From assembly GCA_024036415.1 (NCBI GenBank), contig JAMWET010004045.1:1-64000 (forward strand): a stretch of 64,000 nucleotides of DNA. Reading direction: 5' to 3'. Made by a program: the position numbers and the translations under genes. The DNA comes from Prochilodus magdalenae (Eukaryota; Chordata; Actinopteri; Characiformes; Prochilodontidae). Of the stretch, positions 1 through 11,100 are shown one piece after another (position 1 is the first letter of the stretch; every line of letters begins with the position of its first letter). The notes beneath the pieces were generated by a model. That model was given only the letters and a program-made list of their open reading frames with translations. It was not told where the DNA came from and ran no database searches.

Positions 1-479
1 TAAGACAGCTGTCTTTAATGCAGGTAACGAGTTGACTAACTGGTTTGTAGGAGCCAGAACTCTCAAAGTTTGGTAGAAGGATCAAATACTTATTTCTCTC
101 TGCAAAATGCAATTCAATTTGAGGACTTAAAGGACAATGCAAAAGGTGTGTAGTTGTGAGTGAATAAAATATGACTTTGACCGATTTTATGAGTGAAGAG
201 CAGTGCAAGGGAACTGTCACTGGGGCCTCATCCATCTCTCCCTCTCTCTGTCTCTCTCATTCTCTTTCCTGCTGCCTCCATTTCCATCCGTCCCTATCAG
301 CTTTCTTTCCCGACTCTCCATCTGGTCCTCAGCAGCCTTAGGGGGGCATCCCAAATGAGGCTGTGTTCTGGCACCAGCTGTTGCCAATTTCACCCCAGGA
401 CTGTGGCCATAATTGTTAAGGCATTATACCTCTTATAAGACTAAATCATGCAATCGTGTGATGGATGCTCACCATTTGG
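1..479. other. Unique non-coding sequence with a pyrimidine-rich patch
   Basis: No convincing gene is seen. A CT-rich simple stretch lies at about 232-270. The 81-codon open frame running through it is explained by the low-complexity tract and has no recognisable domain. Nothing here resembles a transposon I know. Confidence 0.5.
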
Positions 480-810
480 CACTCAGCTGCTGGCAAATGC
501 GCATGTCAAGTCCTCAGAGAGCATTTTGTTGCCGCCAGGTTTGATAATAGAACTCGATCGCTGTAATATGCACATGGCTCTGATGCCTGACTTTGTTGTT
601 ATATAAGCTGTAACTCTGAGAGTGAGGTTTGGCCTTGAGAGTTCAGCGTGAACACAAAAACCATCGCTGCTGTAGATGCTGGTAAAGAAGTTTGTGTAAT
701 TTATGGGCATTGATATGTGAAACAATGCCCATGTGAAACAATCTACAATATCTTTATTCAGAATTAGTAGCAACAAATGTAGCAACAAAAGGTTAATGGC
801 CAATGCCAGT
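480..810. promoter_or_regulatory. Possible conserved non-coding element
   Basis: This block is more balanced in composition than its surroundings, lacks recognisable repeats and contains CpG-bearing words such as CTCGATCGCTG near 553. Homeodomain-like TAAT words and a short inverted pair (ATGGGCATTG near 701 and CAATGCCCAT near 723) are visible. The 106-codon minus-strand open frame shows no domain and is probably accidental. That this is an enhancer is inferred only from texture; comparison with other fish genomes would decide. Confidence 0.22.
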
Positions 811-1088
811 GTTCAACCAACTTCTAAGCAATTGTATTGTATACTTATGGGGTAAAATCAACACCAGTGGTTTAATGCAGAACAGATGATTCAATTATGG
901 TTTTGGAATAAATGCCCTTTCTTCAACAATGCCACATGTCTTCCCAAAAGTATCTGGAGACATGGGTTGGGCATTTTAAATAACCCTCATAAAAAAAACA
1001 TTTAAAGAGTTGAGCTGAGTTGAAAAATAGGCTTTCTTCACCTCATAAAAAAGATTTACATGAATACATGCACAGCTGTATGCAGACG
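811..1088. other. AT-rich unique sequence
   Basis: No gene, RNA or recognisable repeat is visible. The stretch has short A runs and no open frame of note. Confidence 0.5.
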
Positions 1089-1275
1089 GTGAAACATGTT
1101 GTGTTGAAGTAATTCTAAGGTAACACATCCTCTACAATGAGCATAAAACAAAAGGTGTCATATACTTTTTTGCACAGGCCATTGTTTTATTTACTTAACA
1201 ACCTCAAATAAACAATAATACTGCCTGCAAATGTGACCAGGGGAGCCCAGATATTTGCATAGGACATATACATAC
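1089..1275. mobile_element. Tc1-like element end, decayed
   Basis: The motif GACCAGGGGAGCCCAGAT near 1236 followed by ATTTGCATAGGACATATAC matches the terminal part of a common fish Tc1-like family whose ends read roughly GCAAAAGTTTGGGCACCCCTGGTC on the other strand. Upstream words such as ACACATCCTCTACA (near 1123) recur near 5262 within another fragment. Similar ends occur near 26494 and 33993. No transposase frame is preserved. Family membership is from memory. Confidence 0.5.
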
Positions 1276-2420
1276 AACCAGAAAACCCATATACAATGCA
1301 TTTGGAATATAGCCAGTTACTTTGGGCAGGTCTTTTCTTGGGCATCGTCATCACTGAATCTGGCTTAGCAGTGCTGAAAGCATTGTGAGTAGGGGGTCAC
1401 TGGGACACTGAAGTGGTGGTCTCCCCACTACAGTCTTGGCTGTATTCCCAAGGCTTGTCAAAACTGAGGGAGACCTGGGAACGTTCCCCGACCAGCCCCC
1501 ACATGGTAAGTTCACTCAAGCAGAACAGTCTGCATAAGCAGTCACAACAAAGCTACCCGAGTCAAGTTTATTTTGGCAAATGTTGCAGTAGAGATAAGCA
1601 CTAGCTGCCAGCATAAGTACTGCCATATTGTACATTTGCCTGTATTATTCGAACGGGTCCAGCGTTAGTAAAATTACATAGAAGCCAAACATTAAGCACA
1701 ATATAGCTTCATATTTAAATACATTAGACAAACAAAATAATGAATTAATTTTTTTTTTATCTAATTCTGTCAGCAGAAAGCTGATGACCCTTGTTCATAG
1801 CTATTCTAAAATATTTAGGTTCACAGCTACTCATTTTTATTGCTATTCTAATATACACACGTGCAGTACTGAGCAAAAGATCACCCTTTGTGCATTGATG
1901 TTCCAGCCAAAGTTGCCATTGAGAGCAATTTGTACATTTTTAGTGACAAAAAATTATATAGATATAAAATGATGTCCTTTTCAGAAGGCTTGCCTTCAGT
2001 GTTTCCAAAAAACTACAGCGATATTTTTCTAAAACTCCAAAGTATTTGCATGGAAAAAAATGATAATCTAGCAGATGTCACTGTGTAGTCTAGAGAATAA
2101 AATGGCGCAATCTGTGGCCTTCTCAAAAGGCCTGGATTGAGCCAGAGATCTTTTTAATAAGGGTATCGGTAAAGGTTATGTCACACATGCCTGCCCATTA
2201 TTCATCATGACATGGAATATGACTTTTCCCCCATTTCATTACAGGACTTGCTCAAATATCACATTCTAAATGAAACATAAACAACAGGACACATCCCTGG
2301 AGATTAATTACTGGAATATGTTACTCCCCCTAGAGTAGCCTTGGGTCATCTCCATTTGATGAATTATAGTTCAGAGGCAAAAGCTGGTGTGGAACCTTAA
2401 GAAGACTCAAATAAGATGGC
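1276..2420. other. Unique AT-rich sequence, no gene seen
   Basis: Several 60-66 codon frames occur but none has a domain, a preferred codon pattern or paired splice sites. Short A/T runs are present near 1749 and 2055. I see nothing else I can support. Confidence 0.5.
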
Positions 2421-2840
2421 TAACCATAACAGCTTTGGTTCCCCTGTGTCTGCTAAGAAGAATTTGGTCAAGCAGACTCAAGCACAAAGAAAGTCAACGA
2501 GAAGGATCTTGGAAAAAGACCGTTTGGTAACTGATGTAGATTATGGTTTCTTTAGGTGATGATAGTCATTGCATTTGACTGTGAAGTGTTCCACACTGCG
2601 TAATGGCCTGACTGTGGCCTGGGATGTCAAATTTAGGAGTGTCCACACAAGGTATTATTTGGGGGTTGGCTACCTTGGGCGGAGAGATCTTACCCGACAT
2701 GTGCGAGATCAGCTGAGGTGGAGAGACAGGACTAAGCTGTTCCGTTTGGCTGACCGTTGGTGAGCAAAGGGCTGAAGGAATATACAGGAGATGGATGGGA
2801 GGATGGTGGGCTGCGGCAGGCCTAATGGATGACCCAAGAT
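2421..2840. promoter_or_regulatory. Possible conserved non-coding element
   Basis: A GC-richer block in AT-rich surroundings, open on both strands in places (2569-2763 plus strand, 2566-3054 minus strand, the latter 162 codons). Neither translation shows a known domain, and the minus-strand one runs into a poly-A/T tract that codes for phenylalanine. The lack of simple repeats and the dense mixed-base words suggest conserved regulatory sequence, but only cross-species alignment could show it. Confidence 0.2.
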
Positions 2841-3523
2841 CTCTGAGCCCACTGCCAAGTTTACAGTCACACATGTTTTTTGCATAATTGCGGACGTAAA
2901 ATGTCAAAACAATCCATTTGCGTTGTGAGGCCCAACTCTGGTGCCTGCCAAAAACATGGGTGAGGTTTGCAAAGACACCTGTTTTTTCTGAGCTAAGCAC
3001 CAAAAAAAAAAAAAAAAATACAAGCCCCTTCCATTGTTCCTCTGCCCGTTTCACAATGCCTCGTTATATTTGTCATTTCTGTTTTTTAATAAACCAGCAA
3101 ATATTAAAATACATTTTTTTGCATTGCCCGTAAAGGGTAGGTTCACGAATGGCATGATCTGAACCACACACAACAGCAAACAGCTGGAAAACTGTATGTA
3201 CATTGTTGACATTGATAAAGGAACCTTAGACCAACAGCTGCTTTTGTTGTTTCTATGTTGGTCATACAGCTTGTGGAAGGTGCTTAATGGTGAATAGGGA
3301 CAGCTACAAAGGACTAACTGCTCTCTATCGAGGGGAAGGAAATTTATATTTCTCTTAGACACATCTAACAGAAGAAGAATAGCCATTTTACAGACCAAAC
3401 AACTCTGCAAACCACGCAGGACCAGTCAGACTTCAACAAGCACACTCCAGGGGCATTATCTAAGCTGTTCCTTGGCAGAGGGCCAGGCTAGGCACTATGT
3501 AGTATTCTGGGTTGAAATGTAGA
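2841..3523. other. Unique sequence with poly-A tract
   Basis: A run of about 16 A residues lies near 3002-3019. The open frames at 2918-3133 and 3051-3410 have no recognisable domain. No gene is supported. Confidence 0.45.
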
Positions 3524-3763
3524 CCAATCCAATGCTTTGTGAAGGCAGAGCTATAGTTGAAGGGATATGGTACATTCATCAACATTGTTCAACAGACCTC
3601 AAGGTTACCTTTAAGCCATGGATGTAATATTTGCTTGCTTAGCTAAAAAAGTCCCCTCACAACCTTTAAATTATTTCTGCTCATACATTTTACAAGAGAA
3701 GCATATCAATTAGCTAATGATAGTGTTTTCCTAGCAAGATTGTTGTTGCTTGTTCCTTGTATT
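3524..3763 (+). repeat. Direct duplication, copy A (about 240 bp)
   Basis: This segment is repeated in the same orientation at 5576-5815 with roughly nine differences in 240 bases (about 96 percent, counted by eye). A further matching block, TTTCAGGGTGATTG, follows copy A at once (3768) but follows copy B only after a gap of about 250 bases (6069). No terminal repeats, poly-A tail or coding frame identify it as a known mobile element. It is either a local segmental duplication or two copies of an unrecognised element. Confidence 0.85.
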
Positions 3764-4199
3764 AGGTATTTCAGGGTGATTGTGCCAATAGAAATTACTT
3801 TCAATAAAACTTAGATTTATGCCATAAATTTTTGCACTTTACTGTAAAGTTATTTTGTAGATACCTTTTTGTCTCTTTGGAGAGCAATGACATACATTCT
3901 TCAAAGTAAAGGTGCTGAGCAGTGTTTTTTACACCTGTGGTTCTCAAACCAGATGGTCCACATTTTTTTCTTCAACCCAGCTTACAAATATTTGGGATAA
4001 AGCTAAAATTCTGGACTATCTCAGGAGCCACTGCTTTACACAATGCCAAAGACAAACCACTTCCCTAAAAAACGTCCAGTGGACGAATTTATAGAGATCC
4101 TTTTTTATAAACAATATGCATGAGTGTGAAGAAGCCCACACATAAAGCAGCCCACATGCAATATAAAGGTTCAAGGAAGAACCCCTGAAGTGTACAGTC
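3764..4199. other. Unique AT-rich sequence
   Basis: Contains the short block shared with 6069-6085 (see the direct duplication), then unremarkable sequence. The 60-codon frame at 3912-4094 has no features. Confidence 0.45.
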
Positions 4200-5120
4200 T
4201 GTGCTAGGGAGAAGGAAGCTCATAAGCGTTGATGGTTGGCCCACTTTCCAAACTCAGAGATATGTCCATAATTAAAAGCTGGAGTAAACCATGTTTGAGC
4301 AACCTGACTTGTGAGAGTTATTTCCAAGCACACATGGAACATTACCTTGGTTAATTGGTTAATTAACACTTTTGGACATGCAGTTCCTTAAACATTTCCC
4401 TCATCAAAGTCTTATAGAGAGAGTATATAATTAAGGCTATATGATCTATCCTAATATCCTAAATTGACTTCATAAAATGCCCCTCATGCACCTGAAGTCC
4501 TTATTATGAATAGGCAGAGTGAACAAAAAGGAGACAGCAAGACCTCATCCCTCTTTCCTCCCTGAAAAGAAGCTCCTTTTGAAGCTCGGTGACCCTGTGT
4601 GGACCCATCATTACAGAGTCAATCAGTCCCTTAGTGTCAGTGGCCCTGTAATTACAGGTAAAACTCAGATGTTGTGTGGCTCATGGACGGACCTTTAGGC
4701 AACATCCCAACAAGCATCTTTGTCCTCCTTCATCTTTAATAAAGTGCAGGCAAAAACACAATGCAAATAGTGTGTTTCTCAAAAAACAAGATCCTTTTAT
4801 TTGGACTTTAAAGAATTGATTAAAACCATTCTTATAACTCTAGCTCCAGGCTTGGCTTAGCTCATTATGGCTTTACAGCCAAGCTGGACACTTTCCCAGG
4901 AGCAGTAGGGCACTGCTATTAAAGCCGACAGAGGAGTCTGATACAGAATGAAACTAATTGTCTTGATCATTACATATTGTGATTACACACATTGTTGTAA
5001 GTCTAATTACAAGAGGATAACCGTTGATCTATTGTGACAGATGTAGGACAGTAGTCAAGATCACCTTTTTCAAGTCAAAGACAACACTAAGCATGAGTTA
5101 ATACAGTGTCTAAAAGAGGT
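4200..5120. promoter_or_regulatory. Possible cluster of conserved non-coding elements
   Basis: Two sub-blocks stand out. About 4540-4700 is mixed-composition and carries TAATTA-type homeodomain words (for example CTGTAATTACAG at 4646). About 4810-5050 contains repeated ATTA words, a CTAATTAC word and GATTACA-like words. No open frame of interest occurs across nearly 1 kb and no transposon signature is visible. The regulatory role is inference from texture and lack of repeats. Confidence 0.25.
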
Positions 5121-5219
5121 CAGGACTGAGGTGTTTCAAAGACTGCTCCCAGTGAAGGTTTCTTGGTCTATTCAATTTGCTGTATAGCTGCATGCAAGAT
5201 TTTATGGCATCTTGTGTCA

Positions 5220-5330
5220 AATGACATGTTCTGTTAATGGTGTAAATGAAAATAAATTCACACATCCTCTACAGAAAACAAATTTCTGCACATCGAATTA
5301 TACTATATGGTAATTAACAAATTTTTCCAG
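5220..5330. mobile_element. Short fragment of a Tc1-like non-coding end
   Basis: The words ACACATCCTCTACAGAAAAC and ACTATATGGTAATTAACAAA resemble the internal non-coding end of the family seen near 1123-1275. Only about 100 bases remain. Confidence 0.3.
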
Positions 5331-5390
5331 TATGTTGGAACTGAAAACAAATGTCTAATAGCATGTGCAGAAAATACCATATATATATAC

Positions 5391-5565
5391 GTGTGAGACA
5401 GTGTGTACAGTTGTACTCAAGCAACTCAGAACCATAATACTGCATACAGCTGTGTTTGACCAAGCCAGCCAGAATTGGCACTGTTTGGATTTTCTGGTTG
5501 GAATCGACACCAAATCTAAGAAACACGGGGTGCCAATGGAAAATCATCTTCTGAAAAGCTGTCAT
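5391..5565 (+). repeat. Inverted duplication, left arm (about 175 bp)
   Basis: This block reappears as a near-exact reverse complement at 6237-6409. It starts at GTGTGAGACAGTGTG next to a short ATATATATAC tract and ends at CTGTCAT next to another TA-rich stretch. The long open frame at 5365-5679 and the opposite frame at 5314-5637 are by-products of the duplication. Ends are weakly similar (TGAGACAG versus TGACAG after reversal), so a small TA-targeting element is possible but unproven. Confidence 0.85.
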
Positions 5566-5575
5566 ATGTATATAT

Positions 5576-5815
5576 CCAATCCAATGCTTTGTGAAGGCAG
5601 AGCTATAGTTGAAGGGATATGGCACATTCATCAACATTGTCTAATAGATCTCAAGGTTACCTTTAAGCCATGGATGTAATATTTGCTTGCTTAGCTGAAA
5701 AAGTCCCCTCACAACCTTTTAATTATTTCTGCTCATACATTTTACAAGAGAAACATATCAATTAGCTAATGATAGTGTTTTCCTAGCAAGATTGTTGTTG
5801 CTTGTTCCTTGTGTT
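5576..5815 (+). repeat. Direct duplication, copy B
   Basis: Second copy of the 3524-3763 segment, about 96 percent identical, beginning 11 bases after the left inverted arm. It is interrupted at its right side: the next shared words resume at 6069 after about 250 bases that copy A lacks. Confidence 0.85.
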
Positions 5816-6066
5816 ATTGATATCACTTCTTATTGTACTTTTTATAAGAATATAGACAGGAGTAATGTGAGACATATATTCCCAGACATTTATTTTCGTT
5901 ACAAGATCAAGTTTGTGTCTGTAAGATTAAGGACTATAAGAAACAAGATCAACAGGATGTTGCTTTCATGTTTCTAAAACCTAAAAACAAGTAAACAAAC
6001 GTTGGATACGACATGGTCATCAACACCTGCATTTCACCAGTATCCAAAGAAAAACACGTGTCTTGA
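5816..6066. other. Insertion-like segment absent from copy A
   Basis: About 250 bases separate the two parts of copy B. The segment has an open frame at 5792-5977 with no domain. No terminal inverted repeat or target-site duplication is obvious to me, so it could equally be a deletion in copy A. Confidence 0.4.
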
Positions 6067-6085
6067 TTTCAGGGTGATTGGCACA

Positions 6086-6086
6086 A

Positions 6087-6168
<82 letters not shown>

Positions 6169-6169
6169 C
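6086..6169. repeat. (TA)n microsatellite
   Basis: About 84 bases of alternating TA with one CA interruption. It lies directly beside the hairpin at 6173-6272 and between the arms of the inverted duplication. The 60-codon frame through it (poly Ile-Tyr) is an artefact. Confidence 0.97.
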
Positions 6170-6172
6170 ACA

Positions 6173-6272
6173 GGGTGCCAATGAAAAATCATCTTCTGAA
6201 AAACTGTCATATAACTATATATATATGTGTATATAAACAGTTTTTCAGAAGATGATTTTCCATTGGCACCCC
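6173..6272. repeat. Palindrome: 35 bp arms, 29 bp TA-rich loop
   Basis: The arm at 6173-6207 (GGGTGCCAATG... to ...AAACTGT) pairs with 6237-6271 with one mismatch, separated by a 29-base TA-rich spacer. The left arm is a truncated forward copy of the end of the 5391-5565 block, and the right arm is the start of its reverse copy. It could extrude as a stable hairpin. Confidence 0.9.
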
Positions 6273-6409
6273 GTGTTTCTTAGATTTGGTGTCGATTCCA
6301 ACTAGAAAATCCAAACAGTGCCAAAATCGACTGGCTTGATCAAAAACAGCTGGATGCAATATTATGGTTCTGAGTTGCTTGAGTACAACTGTACACACTG
6401 TCTCACACA
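6237..6409 (-). repeat. Inverted duplication, right arm
   Basis: Reverse complement of 5391-5565 with few differences, beginning ACAGTTTTTCAGAAGATG and ending CACTGTCTCACAC. The open frame at 6207-6416 on the minus strand is a shadow of the copy at 5365-5679. Confidence 0.85.
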
Positions 6410-6674
6410 TACACATTTGTAATATGTTTATTCTATTTTTTTTTTGTTGGTTTCAATCAAGACCAGAGACAACACTTTCCAACCCATGTTAGAGCCCACA
6501 CCCACAACTCTGTTTAGTTTCTTCCATGTTACAATGGTATCAGAAGTGATTAGAAACCTTGAGATGAAGGGTTGGTACATGGCAGTTGATACCCATTAAG
6601 CTCAACCGCAATTGCTTCACGTACGCTGTTGCAATGACTCAGGGAATTGGCCATCTCACCTAGAGCAGTTTCAG

Positions 6675-6828
6675 CTGGTTGCATCAGTGGCAGGGTGGAG
6701 AAAGCAGATGAACACAGCAGATTTACCCTCAATGCTGGAGGACCCAGTCCTGAAGGCCTTATTAGATGTTCCCACTGGCATTTCAGGGACTTAGCACTGC
6801 CAGATAACCAGCCTGGGGAGACAGTTTG
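6675..6828 (+). other. Candidate exon (unknown gene)
   Basis: A possible internal exon bounded by a 3' splice-like CAGTTTCAG and a 5' splice-like TTTG|GTGAGTG. One frame stays open through it, reading ...CISGRVEKADEHSRF... and ending ...LPDNQPGETVW, a mixed, protein-like composition. Local GC is well above the surrounding level. However, a second plus-strand frame and a minus-strand frame (6550-6864, 104 codons) are also open, which weakens the coding argument and suggests that low stop density follows from GC content. I do not recognise the peptide. A repeat-derived origin is possible. Confidence is low. Confidence 0.2.
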
Positions 6829-7251
6829 GTGAGTGCTTGTAGTCCGGGTATTATAAAGAGACACTCTATCAAAGAGAATGCTAGTGCCGAGGCTGGCTTT
6901 GCTTTGTCACCTGTATGGAGACTAAGGTTGGGTTATTACATTGTAATAGGGGAGCTATTAAGCTTTTTTTTGTTTTTTCCCTTCCATGTATGTTGTTATG
7001 TGGCTTTCAATGTTTGTAAACAGTCTGTAGAGTTAAAACCTAGCTTGTGAAGGTGGATCAGGTCTATCGAGTTGTTCTACATGATTTTCAGGATAGGACT
7101 CTGGATCTAATTGATACGGCAGAACCAATGCCAATTTGAAGAATAGCCACAGCGGTGTGGGAGTAAGTTTACAATGGGATGCCACACTAGTGCTTGACTA
7201 GTCAGAACAGAGTGTGCAAACTAACCAATTAGAGCACTCTGGGTTTTACAG
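6829..7251. other. Unique sequence, no gene seen
   Basis: Includes a T-rich run near 6963-6980 and an unremarkable 74-codon frame. No repeats recognised. Confidence 0.4.
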
Positions 7252-7413
7252 GGAGGTGAGGCCTAACCCATGTTACAGTATGAAACTGAAAATACACTTT
7301 GATTTAGAGCACCATGGTATGATACCAATCAATGTTTACCATCAACCTGACTTCGGCTTGGTTTATTGTGAATTTACAGAGGCATTTCAACAGACATTGG
7401 ACATGTGTTACTG
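7252..7413 (+). other. Weak candidate exon
   Basis: A 162-base interval (an exact multiple of three) lies between an acceptor-like GGGTTTTACAG and a donor-like TACTG|GTAAGA, and is open in one frame, reading ...LKIHFDLEHHG... and ...PDFGLVYCEFTEAFQQ.... The polypyrimidine tract is short. I do not recognise the peptide, and a chance frame of 54 codons is expected many times in a window this size. Confidence 0.13.
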
Positions 7414-8435
7414 GTAAGATTGTGACCCTGTATTGCTTTGTAATATGGTAAAAAAAAATGTATCACTAAATATCTCATCATTGCCTTACAAATCAACATC
7501 ATACTGTGTTGGCGGCTTCGGTGTACACCCATACTCAATAACATTTTGAGCCATTGACGCAAATGGGCAACAACAGATGCTCCATGTCTTTTCCAAAGAA
7601 ATTAACAGGGATGAGGCATTGATGTTGTTAGGGCTTTGCACGCTTGTGTTTTTTAGGAAATGAAAATATATATTCGTTTTATGAGCCCTGGGAGGAACAA
7701 ACCTCTTTTTTTTATTGACGGACAACTTTTCAAAAGAATATCTAAACAGGAAAGATGCTAATTATTTTCACTGCACTTTTAACCCCTCGATTTCCACAGA
7801 CTGTAGGTCATCTTTAAACACAAAACCTTTCAAAGTTTACACAACAATCAATTAAATGCTGTCTCTCTTTCATCATCCTCGTCTAGTCGGTAAACCTCTC
7901 ACAGGAAGGGAAGCTAAACACAGAATAAGCAAAGAGACCACCCCTAAATCTCAGACGAGGTACAAAGCACCAGAGGGGTGTAGACCACCCTATAGGGTCC
8001 AAGGGATAGTGTTGAGGAAAGAACTACAGCTGTTGATTTTAGTCTTGATATCTTTTAGGCTGTTTCAAGACACTGGGACATGTGGACTTAATGATGACAC
8101 TGTGCAACATGGTGGCGTGAATGTTTTGATTTCTAGTGACGCATGAAGTTCTCAATAATGCACCAGCCAGCTGTGTTCTATAGCGTGACCAAATGAAAAA
8201 AATGCAACTCAAAGAACCACACCTACAGCAGAACTAAGTTCAAAGCTTATGTCTTTTGGTATGGTCCTTAGAGGCATCCAGAATCCCAAACACTGTCATA
8301 GTGTAATAATAAAGTAGCATATGGTTCCATTTCCTGGTCAGCATGGCAATGTAACAATGGAGCAATTTTGCCAATGCTACATGTGTTATAAACATGCAGG
8401 CATCTTACTTCAGAGTGACAAGATATATTTTATAT
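7414..8435. other. Unique sequence, no gene seen
   Basis: Open frames of 60-96 codons occur (the longest at 7856-8146) without domains or paired splice signals. No repeats recognised. Confidence 0.4.
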
Positions 8436-9700
8436 ATATTATGTTATATATTATAATTATCAAGCACAATATAGCCCATATGATGGCAGTCAGTATAATT
8501 ACTCTGAAGTAGTTAGTATTACATGCATAACACTTTATAAAAAAGTGGTTATTATGTCAGGCTTCATAAGACGATGCACAGCAAAATATTATATCTTGGC
8601 AAGTACATTTTTGGCAAATTACATCTTATATTTACTAAAATTCTCATTTTATGTTGTTGTAATCTGTTTCTAAGAGCTATTACTTATATTACTTCCAGAT
8701 ATTATACTTGTCTTTATGTGATTCTTGTAAGCAAAAATTTCTCACTATATTGCTAGATAATTTGGCTTGTTTCTAGCAAATTTCTCAAAATAAGTAAAAT
8801 CATCTGCCAATATAGTAGGAACATCACTTAAAACTAGTACAAATGTCTGGAAATATGTTAAATAGTCTTACAATAAGCTTACCGCAATCTCAAAATAAGA
8901 TTTTGTAAAATATATAAACTTGATATAATAATTCCGTCTTTATGTATCGTATAATATCTGTTCATAAGAACATTTTGTATATGCTGCTGTTGTAATGCAC
9001 TGTAATTTAATACATTGAGGTTTTCAAAGGAATTATAAGTGGTCTTCACAGGATTTCAGTGCAGAGAGATTATCATTTGTAACTAACAAAAGGTCATAAA
9101 ATGTGGATATGCTGCTGTGCTCCATATATCACTGGGGAAATTGTTTATGGCTAGAACGAGCAAAACTTGCTTAAAGCCATAGATAATGTTAGGTAGTTTT
9201 TTTAATAAGACTGCCGTCATTTACTGTTGTCTACTGCATTACATAAAGCATCTCGCTACGCTGCTAACAATCTAGTTAAGGGCTACAGTTTAACACCTAG
9301 CAGTTAACAGTGTCCTGGCTCTATCAAGTTTACTACATATTAAAATGACGCTGTTAAAAACACATTTGAAACAGAGCCAGGTTCCCCAAAAATCAGCTCT
9401 TATTGTTTCGCTTTTCACTTTACAGGGCGATAGTGCTTACTGAACAAATGTTTAGATGGATGTATACCTGGGTCTGTTACGATGCAGAAAAATGGACTTG
9501 AATTGAATTTTTTTAGTAGTGTGCTATGGTGCATTAAGACATTATTATATTTACATACAACATACTATGCAATGTTTTACGAGCAGGTATTGTAATACAT
9601 TATGAAATCTTTCATATACATGAAAACAAGCTTATGCAAGGTATTAAGGCATTATGTATATCATACAATGCCTTATAAATGCCTTACAGAATTACAGGAT
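8436..9700. other. AT-rich, probably decayed transposon-derived sequence
   Basis: Very AT-rich with many related words (CAAAATAAG, TTATAAGG, AAGGCATTAT). Near 9640-9690 a short inverted pair is visible: AAGGCATTATGTATATCATACAATGCCTT is close to a palindrome (described here by its two ends, AAGGCATT and AATGCCTT). The texture resembles old non-autonomous DNA elements of fishes, but I cannot name a family. Confidence 0.3.
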
Positions 9701-10179
9701 GGAAAGATGATTTATAGAAAAGCTATTACAGTTGGCCCCAATATTGCCCTATAAGTTGCTTCAGCACAACTAACACACATTCCTCACTTTACAGTAAAGT
9801 AATACATAGTTTACGCTTTGTTAAACTGTCCTCTGGTGAACATTGTTCACATGATTCACCTCAAGGACATCACATTCTCCCAGATGATCTTTCATCTATT
9901 CAAAAATATAATGACTTTTTCTGAAAGTCTTTGTTGTGTTCAAGCAACACTGAAGTGTTTGGTGTTTTGCTGCGCAATGCATGCTGGATGCTGTAGCAAG
10001 AGAACACTGGTGGACAAAAGCATAAAAAAGACTGCAGGTCTGTCAAGCCAATTAGGCTGAGGGATACAATTCTGCACTGTAAGACAGCACATTGCATAAC
10101 AGATGCCAGTTGGGCAGAATACCTCTTTAAGATAGTCCGGTGTCAAGTACAAGGACCTTGTTAGCAATTTGTTCAGCCA
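9701..10179. other. Unique sequence, no gene seen
   Basis: Overlapping short frames on both strands (9818-10060, 9900-10167) have no recognisable domain. A GCGCAATGCATGCTGG word near 9973 is the only notable motif. Confidence 0.4.
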
Positions 10180-11100
10180 AGACTATTGACCATGCTCTCC
10201 TCAGTACAGTTGTTCTGTGTGTCTGAGTGCGAGAAGCACGTACAGCATGTTCTGGGGGGGATGGCTTAAATCAGCCCTGGCCTGAGTGCCTGATTGTGCT
10301 GCCTTTGCAACAGCTTCACAGCTGCCTTGCTGAGTCCTGTTCCCATCTTACCAGGAGTCCAGTACTGCTCCAAATAAATCACTTCCACATGTGGAGAGGG
10401 GAAGAGGGGGAGGGGTGGCTGGGAGTGGGGCGGGGGTCCTTGAAGCTGCAGCACGTTTATATTAAAGCCCTTTCATCAGGCTTGTATAATGACCAGATGC
10501 TCCAAGCAGGCTGGCCATCAGTGCTAGTGGAGCTAACTCTGGGTTAGCTCATGGAATCCATTACTTGCATGTCCCATATGCACTGTGTGCATCGAGCATG
10601 CCACAGAAGGTAAACAAATTATGCCAGCCCACCCTCTTCCACATTGATATCATTATTTTCTTCTTTAGCAGGGCCTGTGGTACACTGATCTCTCTGATGG
10701 GCTATGGCTACCCCTCCTGAATGACCTGTAAAGTACTTTGGCTACAGGCGAGTCAGGCTGTTTCTCATCCATCTTTCCCACCAGCAGGCAATAATAGGAT
10801 TATGGCCGTTTAAAACTCAAAGTGAACCTGGGCAGCATGCATTGTGAAAGACCTTATTGATAGAGGAGCTATGGAGAAGGGTGGAGGGTGGGGGAAAAAA
10901 GAAAGGAGGAACTGATGAGGAAGAGAAAGGAAATGGAAAGCTCTGAAGTATCCCCCACAGTCCCGGGAGCATCGGCTCAGGCTGTACTGATGTGAATCTT
11001 TTTCTGTAGGCAGGGAACACAGAGCAGAAACTATGATGTGGTTTATAGATTCCCACCAGCCACCGCAGAGAACAGAAAACTAAAAGGAGCCCTGCTGCTC
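10180..11100. promoter_or_regulatory. Possible conserved non-coding cluster
   Basis: A GC-richer block of about 900 bases without transposon signatures. It holds a purine-rich tract (about 10393-10437, GGGGAAGAGGGGGAGG type), the word TTTATATTAAAGCCCTTTCATC near 10457, and a second purine-rich tract near 10870-10940. The 106-codon plus-strand frame at 10227-10547 shows no domain and crosses the G-rich tract. The density of non-repetitive mixed words is typical of developmental enhancers, which is inference. Confidence 0.27.

Noticed and set aside
2566..3054. 162-codon minus-strand frame
   Set aside because: It begins near a poly-A/T tract coding for poly-Phe, has no known domain and no splice support; treated as possible non-coding conserved sequence only.
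7414..10179. Short frames of 60-96 codons across 7.4-10.2 kb as small proteins
   Set aside because: Number and length are as expected by chance in DNA of this composition, and none has a domain or paired splice sites.
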